64,000 bases of DNA from Triatoma infestans (GCA_011037195.1 JAAEAF010001926.1:42220-106219), one strand, 5' to 3'; positions 43,000 through 54,849 are shown, numbered from the stretch's first letter. Numbers and translations are program-made. The notes: generated by a model from the letters alone, not told the origin.

Positions 43000-45410
43000 C
43001 CTAAAAGAAATACTGGCTTCGGAAACAACCCCTACAGTTTTCGCAACCATCTCGAAAACTTCTACGCCTCGCCCACCTCCATCTCCATGTCGTTTCTGTG
43101 GACAAATGCATTTCTACGCAGAATGCCCGCATCGAAATAAAACTCCGAAACTACCATTAAGACCAACTACCACTCGTAGAGTTTTTAATGTAGTAAAAAA
43201 ATAGGCCCTGCCGCCACTGTTCCCGTCCACATTTTGACGTGGACTGCACAAATAAATTTCGACCAAAACCCCGCACAACTTTGGAAAAATGCCTAGAATT
43301 TTAATACTCCTAATTACTGCTTTAATCATAGAGTATATAGTAATAATCGCTATAGTAATCAGTATTATAGTAATAACAATAATGCTAGAGTTAATAATTC
43401 AAATAATTCACGATTCAACTCTTATGCCAAAAAAAGCTCTTATTCAGGTAGACCCCAGCATAATCAGAATAATAATAACAACGAAATTGGTAATAACCTC
43501 CAAAATAGGCTTGCGAATATTGTTCAAAATTTGGACATACGGCTCGTAATTGTTTCCAAATACAGTCAAAAAACGATTAAGCCCACAGCCGCTCTCACGA
43601 ACGGCTGATATTATGACCAATTCCTGACGACTATGATGATATTCCTGATGATATGATGACTGATGATAGTCCTGCTTTCACCAATTCTAACAATTTGTTA
43701 GTAAATTTCAGAATTGGCAAGAAATTTGTTCGTGCCAGTTCCAGTTTTTGTCGAAATAAGAATCTTCAGTATTCCTACATTATTTTAAAATCCCTGACTA
43801 ACCAAGTGATACCTAATTATGGCATCACGTCCCTTCATTTGCATGCGGACAATGTCGAAAATTCCAATTTTTCTGGTGAATTTATAGTTTCGCAATTAAA
43901 AGGCAATTTCCAATTAATACTTGATCAAGATATCCTTACATTAAACAGTGCAATTATTAATTTGCGCACACGTACACTAAAATTCAATAAATTCAACATT
44001 CCCTTTTCAAATAGTGCTCAAACGCACCAAATAAATTCAATTCAACAGCTACCCTTACTAAAAACCCTGCAGCTACGCCACAAAATTGTAGTGGCAACTC
44101 GCGCACACATAATACACTATATACGAAAATTCCGCTCGACACACAAATTCTTCAAACACAATACAATTGCTTACCTATGGGTCTGTACATGCCCAATTCT
44201 ATCGTACACATTGCTAACAACACCTGCACCATGAACCTTATGAACACTACCTCATACGAAATTACTATTCAAAAAATTTTCCAATCGCACCATCAAATAC
44301 GATTTTGAAACAGACTCACACCATAAACGCAGTACAATCTGCCACTCAAACTGACACTAACAAAATCGCTCTATTTCAACAAGAACTCAACAAATTAACG
44401 CATCTCTCTTCTCAACAAAAACAACAGTTCTACATTCCCTCACTCCTTTTTATGACGCTTTCTCACACAAGAATTTCCAAAAAAACATTTCTGGAGTCAC
44501 TGACCACGTTGACACAAAAATCATGCCCCTGTGTCAAGCCGTCCCTATAAGATAGCCCACTCCGAGGCTCCCATCCTCAAGGCCCTCATACAAGACAACC
44601 TTAACTGAGGTATAATAGAGGACAGTAAATCCAACTGGGCTCACCCCGTCATACTTATTAAGAAAAAAAAGGCCGACCACACAAAAGTTGATGTTACAGA
44701 CATTACACAGCAAGGTATGTGGTTGATCTTTGCAAACTAAATGCCATCACAGCTTCAGAAATTTACCGGCTCCCGGAAATACAGTATATCCCATCCACAC
44801 TGAATGCCACACGTTTCTTCTATACCACCTTAGATATCAGCGGTGCCTTCCATGGCATCCTCCTTAACGAAGCATCTAAAGAATGTTTCTTTCACTAATT
44901 TCGGAACCTATCAATAAGGTTCTTCCCTTCGGTTTAAAGGACGCTTCAAGCTCTTACCAGACGCCTAATGGACTAAATTATGTCCGGATATACTGGCGAT
45001 ATCTGCCACACTTTCATTGACGATATACTCGTTTTCCACGGGAAAACTTTCGACGAACACCTTTATGAATATTAAAGGTCCTGAAGCGTCTCCAGACCGG
45101 TAACTTGTGTACAGACTTGGGTAAATGTCAATTTTTTAAAGACAGCTGTAAATATCTGGGCTATGTAATTAGTTCTAACGGAATAAGGCCCGACGAAGAC
45201 AAATTAAAAGTCGTCAGAGCCTTTTTGGGTTTCATAGGTTTCTATACCAAATTTTCTGAGCTTGCTAAGCCACTCTCACACCTTACAAAGAAAGGTGTAA
45301 ATTTTCAGTGGACACAAGAGCGTCAAGATGCTTTTCAAGCTCTCAAATCTATCTTAATATCTCCACCTGTCCTAGCAGAATTTATCAGGAAAGAAATAAT
45401 ATTAATAACA
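43000..45410 (+). mobile_element. Ty3/gypsy retrotransposon fragment (second, older)
   Basis: Gag end with a zinc knuckle (CRFCGQMHFYAEC near 43094) and a second CRHCSRPHFDVDC; a protease-like part 43680-44040; RT from about 44540 (VDLCKLNAITASE, DISGAFHGILL, PFGLKDASSSYQ) and RT end with KYLGYVISSNGIRPDEDKL, LGFIGFYTKFSELAKPLSHL (45105-45400). Many stops. It lies head-to-head with the Copia fragment and is unrelated to the errantivirus-like element. Confidence 0.82.
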
Positions 45411-45997
45411 ATAACATAAACATGAAATTATTATTCATCATAAATTTAAACATGTAAAACACATAAAACTATAAACATAGCTATATGTATAAGTAACTCA
45501 TATATTATTAACTATAAACAATAATATAGTGAAAAAAGATACAAACACTTGAGATAAGTAAATAAGGTAACAGAAAATAAATCAGAAACTGTTTATTATT
45601 TAATTTTAAGAAAGTTATTTGCATTGATTTATAAGAGACACATACTTTTAGCCGTTACCATGGAAATAAAATGATATGAAAATTGGCAAACAATGGACAA
45701 ATTAATAATAATAATATATCGTCAATTTTTTTCTTTTTTTTTAGTGTTTAAAAGCTTTTAACGAAAATCAAAAGTTAATTTGATTAATTATGCAATCTAT
45801 TATTTCTAAATGTAATCTACGATAGTGATTTTCTTATTCAGCTTTATCTGGACAATGACGTTTTGATCTGAACTGATAGGTTTCACCACTCTTATCTAGT
45901 AACTCGGTTGATCCGCAACTCTGTTGCCACAGCACATTAGGCAATGCTATATGGCCGCCACGCCATACGCATAATAGTAGGTACCACGCAGTGATGC
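45411..45997. other. intergenic, nothing recognised
   Basis: AT-rich; contains GTTACCATGGAAATAAAATG near 45656, related to the palindromic unit at 19458. Confidence 0.45.
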
Positions 45998-46447
45998 TGC
46001 AGTGGCTCGTCGTGTATAATAAATTAATAATACCGATAAAAATAATACCAAAAATTGGTGAATAAATTTGACTACTATTTTTATTCAATTAATACAGAAC
46101 AATACGACCAGGATTCAAAATCGTTTTGCAACCGTTGCCATAAATTCTACAGATGCACTTTCTTTGCGAATTCGAGAGGAATTTATTAAACTGAGTAACT
46201 ATCGGGACGCCAAAACTTCACATTGCCGAAGTTCCATTGAATGCTTTCTGCATTTCGGTTAGGAAAAAATATCCTCGGATTTCAGACCATGCTATTTTAA
46301 TTCTACTCTCATTTTCCATGACATACTTATGTGAACAAAGTTTTTCAACTCTAGTGTTAACTAAAAATGATAAGCGGCCCTGGCTTACAAGGTCTTGATC
46401 AAGAACTTCGTGTTGTACTTTCAAATATCGAGCCGAATATAAAACAC
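45998..46447 (+). pseudogene. hAT (ZBED5-like) transposase C-terminus
   Basis: Possible terminus CAGTGGCTCGTCGTG at about 45998. From about 46140 shifting frames read IREEFIKLSNYRDAK, RKKYPRISDHAILILL, FSMTYLCEQSFSTL and LTKNDKRPWL, the dimerisation region of ZBED5-type hAT transposases (where TYLCExxFS is typical). The frame changes at about 46262. It ends at AATATAAAACACTAG. Confidence 0.75.
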
Positions 46448-46780
46448 TAGTTGTTGTGGTTGGTTCTGCAGAGCTAGAAAGCATCAGAGATATTTTTTTT
46501 GATAACCTGCTTCATTATGTGAAAAACCGATCTAAGGTAATTCAATTTTTCTCTTCATTCATGCAGTTTATAAAAACATTTCATGTCTAGTCCAATGTGG
46601 TGTGTGTGTGTGTGTGTGTGTGTCTTTCAGTTGTCTGTCAAGTTTTTCCTTCTTTTTTTTTGGCAAAATTTGCGTATTTCATCTTAACCGAGAGTTTTTG
46701 TGCTTGAATTTTATTTTGAATGTTACTTTGAACTTGAAAGAAGCAGGCTATTACGTAAAATATCTCTGATAAAGCGTTTG
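46448..46780. repeat. Foldback-family element, copy 3
   Basis: Left end AGTTGTTGTGGTTGGTTC with GCATCAGAGATATTTT and TAACCTGCTTCATT. At 46739-46780 an inverted partner reads AAGAAGCAGGCTATTACG then AAAATATCTCTGATAAAG. The arms are spaced by about 220 bp containing a TG microsatellite. Confidence 0.65.
46599..46623. repeat. (TG)n microsatellite
   Basis: About 12 TG units inside the foldback-family element. Confidence 0.9.
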
Positions 46781-47318
46781 TGTACATAGAAACAAGCTCA
46801 GGTATCACATAATTACCGTTCTTTTTTAAATTATGTTATATGAGTATAGGCATGTATTTATACGTACAAAATAAAAATAAAAATGATGTAATATTTATGC
46901 ATTTCATTTTTTACATATTTATTTTTAATGTGCCACAAAATTTGGAGAACAAGTTTGTTGTGCCTTGGGCAAGAAAAGGTTGCGGTGCATTGATTTATAG
47001 CATTATTCCAAACTGATCGAAAAGAATGTTCTCTATCATGTTGCAGTTCAGAATTTTGTATCACTTACTTCCGCTACAGTAAAGAATATATAGAATCGTA
47101 ACACGATTGCAATAGTTCCTCTTGAGAAAGTAAAAATAGATTTTAGGAAGTCTTATGGAGTTGTGATTTCTTACGCTTGCCTGCAGAGTCCTCAGATATT
47201 ACGGTGTCAGTGTGGTTTCTCTCACAAGTAATTTAGACATTACCACCGAATCAGACACGCAAGATTTCAGACAAAATCAATTAATTGGAAATGCAACTTT
47301 ACTAATTGGTTTTTATCA
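46781..47318. other. 3' flank of the 22-finger gene
   Basis: No feature recognised; the 3' UTR of the minus-strand gene lies here. Confidence 0.5.
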
Positions 47319-49337
47319 TCAGCTATTTTCAATCGTATGGGTTTCCATATGTTTTCTCAAATTTCTGGAAAGACTACAACTGTAACCGCATTCACTACAC
47401 TTATATGGCATCAAGCCAGTATGTGTTAGCTTATGTATTTTCAAATGGCTGGATTGTGCACAAGCGTAACTGCATTCACTACACTTATATGGCTTCTCGC
47501 CAGTATGTTTTCGCATGTGTATTCTTAAATTTCCCAATTGTGCACAACGGTAATTGCATTCACTACATACGTAGGGCTTCTCACCTGAATGTGTTCGCGC
47601 ATGTATTTTCAAATCCTTGGACGATATACCACTGAAATTACATTCACTGCATTTATATGGCTTCTCACCTGTATGTGTTCGCTGGTGTAATTTTAACTGT
47701 ACGGCAGTTCTACAACTGTGACTGCATTCACTACATTTGTATGGCTTTTCGCCTGAATGTGTTCGCATATGTGTTGCTAATGATGAAGACATTGAACAAC
47801 TGTAATTACATTCACTGCATTTGTATGGCTTCTCGCCTGAATGTGTTCGCATATGAACTTTTAAATTTCCAGATGTTTTAGTGCTATAATTGCACTCACA
47901 ACATTTGTATGGTTTCTCGCCTGAGTGTGTTCGCATATGTTGTTTTAAATGCGCGGATTTCGCACAAGTGTAATTACATTCACTACATTTAAAGGGTTTC
48001 TCGCCAGTGTGTGTTCGCATATGTACTTTAAAAGCGCTGGGTGTTGCACCGCTATAATTGCACTCACTACATTTGTAGGGTTTCTCGCCGGAGTGTGTTC
48101 GTATATGTAGTTTTAAACTAGCGGATGCATTAGAGCTAAAATTGCACTCTTTACATTTGTATGGTTTCTCGCCAGAGTGTGTTCGCATATGTACTGTTAA
48201 CTTGCCGGATGTTACACAACTGTAATTACATTCACTACATTGGTATGGCTTCTCACCTGTGTGTGTTCGCATATGTACTTTTAATTCGTCGGATGTTTTA
48301 CTACTATAGTTGCATTCAGTACATTTATGTGGCTTTTCCCCGGAATGTATTCGCATATGCACTCCTAAATGTCCAGATTGTGAACAAGTGAATTTGCATT
48401 CACTGCATTTGTATGGTTTTTCACCTGTATGTGTTCGCATATGTATTTTTAAAAGTCCGAATGTCTTGCCTCTAAAACTGCATTCACTGCATTTATATGG
48501 CTTTTCGTCCGAATGTGATCGCGAATGTACTTTTAAACTTCCAGGTGTTTTACAGACGTAATTGCATTTATTGCATTTGTATGGCTTCTCGTTTGAATGT
48601 GTTCGCACATGTTCTTTTAAATTTCCAGATTGCGTAAAACTCAAATTGCATTCACCGCATATATATGGCTTCTCGCCAGTATGTATACGCATATGTACTT
48701 TCAGTTGTCCAGATTGCGAACAAGTGAAATTGCAATCATTGCATTTATACGGCTTCTCACCTGAGTGTATCCGCATATGTGATTTCAAGTCTCCAGATCC
48801 TTTACAACTGAAACTGCACTCACTGCATTTATATGGCTTCTCACCAGAATGTAACCGTCTGTGTTTTATTAAATTTCCGGATGTTTTACAGCTATAATTA
48901 CACTCGCTACATTTGTATGGCTTTTCGCCAGTATGTACACGAGTATGTCTTTTTAATTGTCCGGACTGTGTACAACTGTAATTGCATTCACTACATTTAT
49001 ATGGCTTCTCGCCAGTATGCTTATGCATAATATGTGATTTTAATATTCCGGACTGTGCACAACTGTAATTACATTTACTGCATTTAAAAGGCTTCTCACC
49101 AGAATGTGAACGCATATGTATCTTTAATGTTCCGGATTTTGCACAACTATAATTACACACACTACATTTGTAAGGCAAATTGACAGGACATGCAGGTGCA
49201 GTGTGATTTGTCCTTTTCTCCTTTCCTGTGTCTGTGTCAAGGTCATTTTCTTCTTTTTGATTTCTTTCACAGCCATCTAATGTCATCGTCAAGGCTTTTT
49301 TAGTTTTTTTTTGTAGCTGTCTAGCTGGAAATACCAA
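47319..49337 (-). CDS. C2H2 zinc-finger protein, 22 fingers
   Basis: Continuous open frame. A splice acceptor ttgttacag ends at 49340 on this strand, so the exon begins at 49339 and either continues an upstream coding exon or starts at the internal ATG near 49286 (MTLDGCERNQKEEND). After an acidic N-terminus come 22 tandem C2H2 fingers, nearly all YKCSEC-x12-H-x3-H with THTGEKP or SHSGEKP linkers. Finger 2 has a four-residue H-H spacing (HIMHKH). The array ends MPYKCSECGYSC and a short tail THTIENS. Probably a nuclear DNA-binding protein; no effector domain is visible in this exon. Paralogue of the gene at 37114. Confidence 0.92.
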   Translation of the reverse strand: MVFPARQLQKKTKKALTMTLDGCERNQKEENDLDTDTGKEKRTNHTAPACPVNLPYKCSVCNYSCAKSGTLKIHMRSHSGEKPFKCSKCNYSCAQSGILKSHIMHKHTGEKPYKCSECNYSCTQSGQLKRHTRVHTGEKPYKCSECNYSCKTSGNLIKHRRLHSGEKPYKCSECSFSCKGSGDLKSHMRIHSGEKPYKCNDCNFTCSQSGQLKVHMRIHTGEKPYICGECNLSFTQSGNLKEHVRTHSNEKPYKCNKCNYVCKTPGSLKVHSRSHSDEKPYKCSECSFRGKTFGLLKIHMRTHTGEKPYKCSECKFTCSQSGHLGVHMRIHSGEKPHKCTECNYSSKTSDELKVHMRTHTGEKPYQCSECNYSCVTSGKLTVHMRTHSGEKPYKCKECNFSSNASASLKLHIRTHSGEKPYKCSECNYSGATPSAFKVHMRTHTGEKPFKCSECNYTCAKSAHLKQHMRTHSGEKPYKCCECNYSTKTSGNLKVHMRTHSGEKPYKCSECNYSCSMSSSLATHMRTHSGEKPYKCSECSHSCRTAVQLKLHQRTHTGEKPYKCSECNFSGISSKDLKIHARTHSGEKPYVCSECNYRCAQLGNLRIHMRKHTGEKPYKCSECSYACAQSSHLKIHKLTHTGLMPYKCSECGYSCSLSRNLRKHMETHTIENS

Positions 49338-49689
49338 GTCTGTAACAAAATATACAATCCTGAGTAATGATCGTTTTTGTATTTATAGAAATAAATATGA
49401 TTCAAAAACTAAAGCAAAAATAGTTAGTACAAATTAATGGCGATATATGTAAATAAGAGTTTATATAGGTTGAATGATAGATTAGTTGATCTGGCAATAA
49501 AAAAGGTGGTAGGGGTTATACATGTTCACATATATGGAGTTTGTAGCAGCGCCCTATATTAACAAACAATACGTACTTGTATTGATTTTTTATATTCAAA
49601 ACATGCAACGACATATAAAATACCAGATGTTAACCAGCATTCCGGACCTACCCACATATTCAAGAAATATATCATATTCTGATTAATAT

Positions 49690-50770
49690 GGTCAATTTCA
49701 ATTCTTATCGAAAATCGTCAAACACCCAGCTCCTAGTAAGAAGAAGTACTGTAATCGTGTCAAATTTTCGATATGGACTTTTCAACGAAATATCCGTTTT
49801 GAGGTCCCCTGAGTCCAAAAAAGTGGTTTTTACTAAATGGTCTGTGTGTGTGTGTGTGTGTATATATGAACAGTAGAGCTCAAAAACTAAAAACCGTAGA
49901 AAGTTGAAACTTGATATTCCGTTTAAGTATCACCATAGCATCTGACAGCGGGTCATCTGTGAAAATTATTCAACCGGAAATACCACTTTACTTGGGTTTT
50001 TTTTTTTTTTTTTACTTTTTTGCGTATTTCTCAAAAATGGCTCCAACGATTTTCTTTAAACTTGGTATAACAACTACACATACAAAGAGCTACAACTTTT
50101 ATTTAAAACATTTCTCTAGAAAAATTCATTAGGGGAGGGGGTGAGGTTATGTTTTTCTCTAAAGTGAAACTAAACTGAAAGTGTCATTTTTGAGTAAATC
50201 GCTAAAAAGTGAAAACAAATCATTTAGCAAAGTGTAAAAGATAACGAACTTCCGGTTATCCAATTTTTTCAAACTCGGAATTGCAACAACGTATTTAATT
50301 CTAATTAACATTATTCTCGTGATAGAATTGTTTAATAAACTGAAATAACAGTTACAATGAAAACCTAACCCCCCTCCCCCCGAAGTGCCCTTAAATAAAT
50401 TTTCCCGGAGAAATGTTTCAAATAAAAGTTGTAGCTCTTTATATGTATAGTTGATATGACAAGTTTGAAGAAAATCGTCGAAGCCATTTTTGAGAAAATT
50501 GCGAAAACGTAAAAAAAAAAAAAACAAGTAAAGTGGTACTTCCGGTTGGGGTATTTTGACAGATAACGCACCGTCAGATTCCATGATGATATTATCAAGT
50601 TTCAACTTTTTACGGTTTTTCGTTTCTCAGCTATGCTGTTCACATAACACACACAACAGACCATTTGCTAGAAACCACTTTTTTGGACTCAGGGGATCTC
50701 AAAATGGATATTTCCGGTGAAAACTCGATATCGAAAATTTGACACGATTATTATGATTATGATTTGGAAA
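49690..50770. repeat. Family A repeat, head-to-head dimer (1.08-kb inverted repeat)
   Basis: Left arm (49727-50150) and right arm (50375-50755) are inverted complements. Shared landmarks include ATCGTGTCAAATTTTCGAT, GAGTCCAAAAAAGTGG, TACCACTTTACTTG-like, TTTCTTTAAACTTGG and GAGCTACAACTTTTATTT. The 225-bp middle carries further family sequence (TTCCGGTTATCC). Confidence 0.85.
49843..49860. repeat. (TG)n microsatellite
   Basis: Nine TG units in the left arm of the family A dimer; the corresponding site in the right arm has only ACACACACAAC, so it expanded after the dimer formed. Confidence 0.8.
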
Positions 50771-51474
50771 CGAATGTGTAATGAAATATTTTCCGCATGT
50801 AAAATGTCATTTTGAAAATTCTCAAAATTTTTGAAAATGTCATCAGATCTCAAGATATATTTGCATTAAGAAAATATAATTTAATTTTCGAAGAAATAAA
50901 ACAATATTTTCTGGATAGGTTTAATTAGTTTAGACATTTGGAAAATACAATGCAATTTATTTTTTTTTCCCACATAAAATAGAATTTTCTAAGTTAGAAT
51001 TAAATACTTCTGACATGGCTAAATACTGATATACATATCAAATTTTATGTGGATAAACAAAGTTGACAATTTAATTACAGAGTTACAGAAACAAAATTGT
51101 GAATATAATTCTGACAAAAGTAAAAAAAATAATAGAACAGAGAACTGAGAATATTATTCTAAAAGTATGGGATTCCTTGCCAAGTGCATTTAATGCAATG
51201 AAAAAACAAGCAAATGCTATTCTAACGATGTTCAGGTTCAACATACGTCTGTGAGCAACTATATTCTTCTTTGAATTTTATAAAATCTACTCGGAGAAAT
51301 CTACTTGGCGACGAATTAACTGCTGCATGTGTTAAATTATAGAAGAATTGTCTAAAACCAAACAAACAATATGTCTCGCAATAAATATGTGAACAGTACT
51401 TTTAGTTTTTATTTCTTGTATTAATAAAAAATTCTATATTTACTGTTTTTTTTTTCATTATAAATCTAATGTAT
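50771..51474. other. intergenic, nothing recognised
   Basis: AT-rich, no supported feature. Confidence 0.5.
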
Positions 51475-51860
51475 TGTAACGCAGCCAGTGGTGCCATCTA
51501 GGAGATGAGTAGGAACCTCAAGTTCTCTTAGTGGCCGCTAGGAAGCGCTGGCGACGCGCTCTAGTTTTCTCTGGAAGGATTGTGAAGGTTCTAGAATATT
51601 CTCCACTGGTATAAATAGTGGGCTGCGCAGAGAGCTGGGAGAGTTTTGCAGTTACGTTTGCGGAAAGTGTATAAAAAGTGAACAAAGTGAATTTTTGTGG
51701 TTTGAAGTGTGAAGTAATTATTATTAAGTGTTGTATTTTGTAATTTATTGTGTAAAACAATAAAAGTGGTGTTTTTATTATTGAAGTTTTAGAGTATTTT
51801 ATCTATACGAACCCACTTAAAACTAGTTGCAATAGCTAGTTTAGAGAGGAAAACGTTACA
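51475..51860 (+). repeat. Solo LTR
   Basis: 386 bp, starting TGTAACGCAGCC and ending AACGTTACA, so the ends TGTAACG/CGTTACA are inverted. It has a TATA box (TATAAATAG at 51610) and a polyadenylation signal AATAAA near 51759. No adjoining gag-pol or PBS follows. A clear target duplication was not found. Confidence 0.7.
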
Positions 51861-52079
51861 ATATAAATGTCTTCTCAAAGAACTTCACCAAGCAACTGAC
51901 TTAAATATATGTTCGCTTCAAAACCACTGAGAGCTTTTCCCGATACCAGGATCTTTCTAGTCGCATCATATAATACATTTTCTATAAAGTCTACAATTTC
52001 ATATGAAAATCATAGTTTATATTGTTCGTAAACAGTATGTTTATCGAAATAAAATTTAAATACTAAGTACGCAACCTTA

Positions 52080-53060
52080 TTTTTCTATCACACATATTTC
52101 CGACCTACTGTCAAATTTTTTTGTTTGTTTATTTATATTTACAATCTGTAATAATACAATAAGAAAACGTGGGCTTAGACAAATGTGGCTTGAAGGCTTG
52201 AAGGAAGTGGTCAATGCCACTCTTCCTGGTCTTGTGACTTCTCTTCCTGTGACAGGAGGTCCCTTGGCCACTGGCGCTTCAAACGTCTGGGAGAATTCCC
52301 AGGAATGGTTACGTACGGATTCGTGAGTGTTCCTAGTTTGCTGTAGAATTGTTTGTAAAGTTGTTGTGTTAGGTCGTGCACAAATGGGATTTGAAGGTCA
52401 ATATGTAGCGTCATTTTAGAAACATAGTATGGGCATTGTGTTCCCCATAGTATTAGCAGTTCCCCACAGTTGTAGTCCTAGGTCCCATAGTGGTCTTATT
52501 CATAGATTTGTAGATTTGAACTTTCTTTTTCAAGTTTAATTTAGCTCTTTAGGTCAAGTAAGTAGGTCGTGTAGTATAGGAGTCTCGTTAATACACAGTC
52601 GGACAGTTTGATCGTCTGAGGCTGAATGTTTTTACATGTGTACATTTTGTTTTATTAATTTTGATTTTCCAAAGCTTGAAGTGTTCCTGTATAAGGATTA
52701 AATGGGTCCTGTGGGAGAGAGGATGCTGAGGTGGCCTCTTCATGAGTTGAAACTATTGCTATGTCGTGTACATATGTAGCCAACAGTGTGTCAGTAATGT
52801 GGGGATGTCCATGGTACTATAGTATCAGTCCGAGAATACTTCCCTGCGGTACCCCTGTTGAATATTGATCGCCATTTCGTACTGTGAAGATTCGGTCAAG
52901 AAAGATAACTTTTAAGCAGCCGATAATGCCCATCAGGCAGAATCTGCCGAAGTTTGAACACGAGAGACCATTGTGCCATACTTTTTCGAAAGCCTGACTA
53001 ACATCAAGAAAAGTTCCTGATGATGTGTAGCATCCTCTTCCCAGTCAAATTTAAATATAA
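52080..53060 (-). mobile_element. Jockey-type non-LTR RT fragment
   Basis: Minus strand, from 53055 downward: GTFLDVSQAFEKVWHNGLS, GIIGCLKVIFLDRIFTVR, YSTGVPQGSILGLIL, then TLLATYVHDIAIVSTHEEA, where YVHD stands at the catalytic FADD position. The C-terminal piece 52414-52211 (IPFVHDLTQQLYKQFYSKL, RRLKRQWPRDLL) is frameshifted relative to the first. Inactive. Confidence 0.85.
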
Positions 53061-53214
53061 AATTAGTATAAATTTTGATTCAGACTGTCAAATCTTAAAA
53101 ATAATTGATATAATATTGACTCACATGGAAATAAGGTTCGCCATCACTGATGGTAGTAGGTAACAATTCATAACACTGACGTGGCCCTTTAAAGGTTAGC
53201 TAAACGCTAATGTT

Positions 53215-53620
53215 CAGCTCAGAACCCAACCAAAAGTCAATTACCCAGTAAAATGTTCCAAATAAAAGGGATATGATATTATGTGTAGCTAGTATACAAA
53301 GTTTAAAGCCATTTTCGTGAAAATCGCGAAAACCGAAAAAAATCCGTAAAGTTGCACAGCCAGTTGATGGATTTTGGCCGAAACGTTATGGACAGATGCG
53401 ATAGTAGTACATAAAACGGAATCCTATGTTTGAGCTTCCTACGTTTTTTGAGATGTTTTGTTCTTCTCTCTCTCTCTTTCTCACTTACCCATACGCACAT
53501 GCACACCATTCCTTAAGAATATTTTTTCGTATTTCCGGCGAAAATTTAATTTCAAATAATTGACACGATAGAAACATTTCCTCTTACTGGGTAATAAGAG
53601 AAAGTAAAATTATAAGAAAC
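53215..53620. repeat. Family A repeat
   Basis: Same landmark order as in the right arm at 50.4 kb: ATTTTCGTGAAAATCGCG, GGATTTTGGCCGAAACG, TTTCCGGCGAAAATTTAAT and TTTCCTCTTACTGGG, ending AAGAGAAAGTAAAA. Confidence 0.75.
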
Positions 53621-53639
53621 TCTCGACAATGGTTTATAA

Positions 53640-54340
53640 TAATAAAAAAAAATCGGGAGCAAAACACTCACATAGCTTTCTCTTACTCCAGTTTACAAAA
53701 ATTATAACTGACAAATTTTATAGTTAGTATACCAAAATTTAATGAAATTTGCGTCGGTGTTTTTATAGAGAAAATGGCAAAAATTGAAAAAACACTGTTA
53801 AGTAAAAACGCATTTCCGGTTAATTAATTTTCTTGGAACTCAGAATTTTGACAATCTATTTATTACTAATTAATTTTGTTTAGATGGTGGAATTGTACAA
53901 TCAACTACGATAAGATTTTAGAGTAAAACATACTTCAATGAGAAAAAAACCACTTAAATGACTTTGCCAGTAGAATAAAAGTTGTAGCCCTTAGAATGTG
54001 TAGTTGATTAATTAAGTTTGAAGAAAATCATTAGACCGTTTTCGAAAAAATCACAAAAAACTGAAAAAAAAAAGGTTCAATAAAGTGGCACTTCCGGTTG
54101 ATGGATTTGCCAGAAATATTCGTGTTTTAGGCGGTGGTAGTACCTAAACGGAATAGCAAGTTTGAACTTCCTACAACCTTTAGTTTTGGAGATATTCTAT
54201 TCACAAACATCCACACACACGCACAGAGCATTTTGTAAAAAACATTTTTTTTGGATTCAGTAGATATCAAAACACGTGTATTTCCGGTGAAAATTGAATA
54301 TACAATACTTACTAGGAATAAGAAAAAGTAAAAAGAGGCA
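53640..54340 (+). repeat. Family A repeat, near complete
   Basis: Begins with AACACTCACATAGC and TGCGTCGGTGTTTTTATAG and ends GGAATAAGAAAAAGTAAAA, so both ends of the family are present in about 700 bp. Non-coding. Confidence 0.8.
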
Positions 54341-54423
54341 CTATAAAACTTAAATTAAAAACACAGTGAAGGCTGTATATTAAATTCACTCAGTTAAAAG
54401 CTAAAAGAAAAAAATCTGAACGG

Positions 54424-54560
54424 TAGGGATTAGCTAAGAGGTTAGCGTACTGGACTAGCAACGCGGAGATCACGGGTTCTAATCCAGTCGTGCAACCCTT
54501 AGATTTTCTCTTCCTAGGGGAGCCTTTATAGCTCACTGTTCGGTGATAGACAAATTAAAA
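54424..54560 (+). repeat. tRNA-derived SINE-like unit
   Basis: An A-box-like TTAGCTAAGAGGTTAGCG and a B-box GGTTCTAATCC are spaced as in a tRNA (54430-54487), followed by an unrelated tail. The anticodon stem (CTGG/CGCG) is mismatched, so it is not a functional tRNA gene. Confidence 0.5.
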
Positions 54561-54569
54561 GAATAAATA

Positions 54570-54845
54570 TGAAACACTCACACGGTTTTCCATTCTTGCA
54601 ACTATAAAATTTAATAAACAAATGTTCTTTGTAACTGCAATGTTTATAAGCATTTAATTGGGCTTACAATAAAAAAAGGTAATAAAATTTATCATTGCAC
54701 CCTAATATAATTTAGTATGGTAGCGCCTTCGGTCTCAAATAATACGGGTATTTCGCGGTAAAAACTCAATTTCGAAAAAAATGTGGCACGATCACACAAT
54801 ACTTCCTCTTACTTATTATTTAAGAAAGAAGAAGTAAAAGTTGAA
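54570..54845 (+). repeat. Family A repeat, internally deleted
   Basis: Starts GAAACACTCACACGG and ends ACTTCCTCTTACTTATTA then AAGTAAAAG, so both family ends are present around a short centre. Confidence 0.65.
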
Positions 54846-54849
54846 CTAC

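Noticed and set aside
47306..49030. Plus-strand open frames rich in Tyr, Cys, His and Phe across the zinc-finger array
   Set aside because: They are the antisense reading of the repeated finger unit on the minus strand, including its repeated linker codons.
47319..49337. Regular 84-bp periodicity that might suggest a repeat or CRISPR-like array
   Set aside because: The period equals one 28-residue C2H2 finger and the frame is open throughout; the spacers code for protein.
54424..54497. Functional tRNA gene
   Set aside because: A- and B-box-like motifs are present but the anticodon and acceptor stems do not pair properly; a SINE-like relic fits better.
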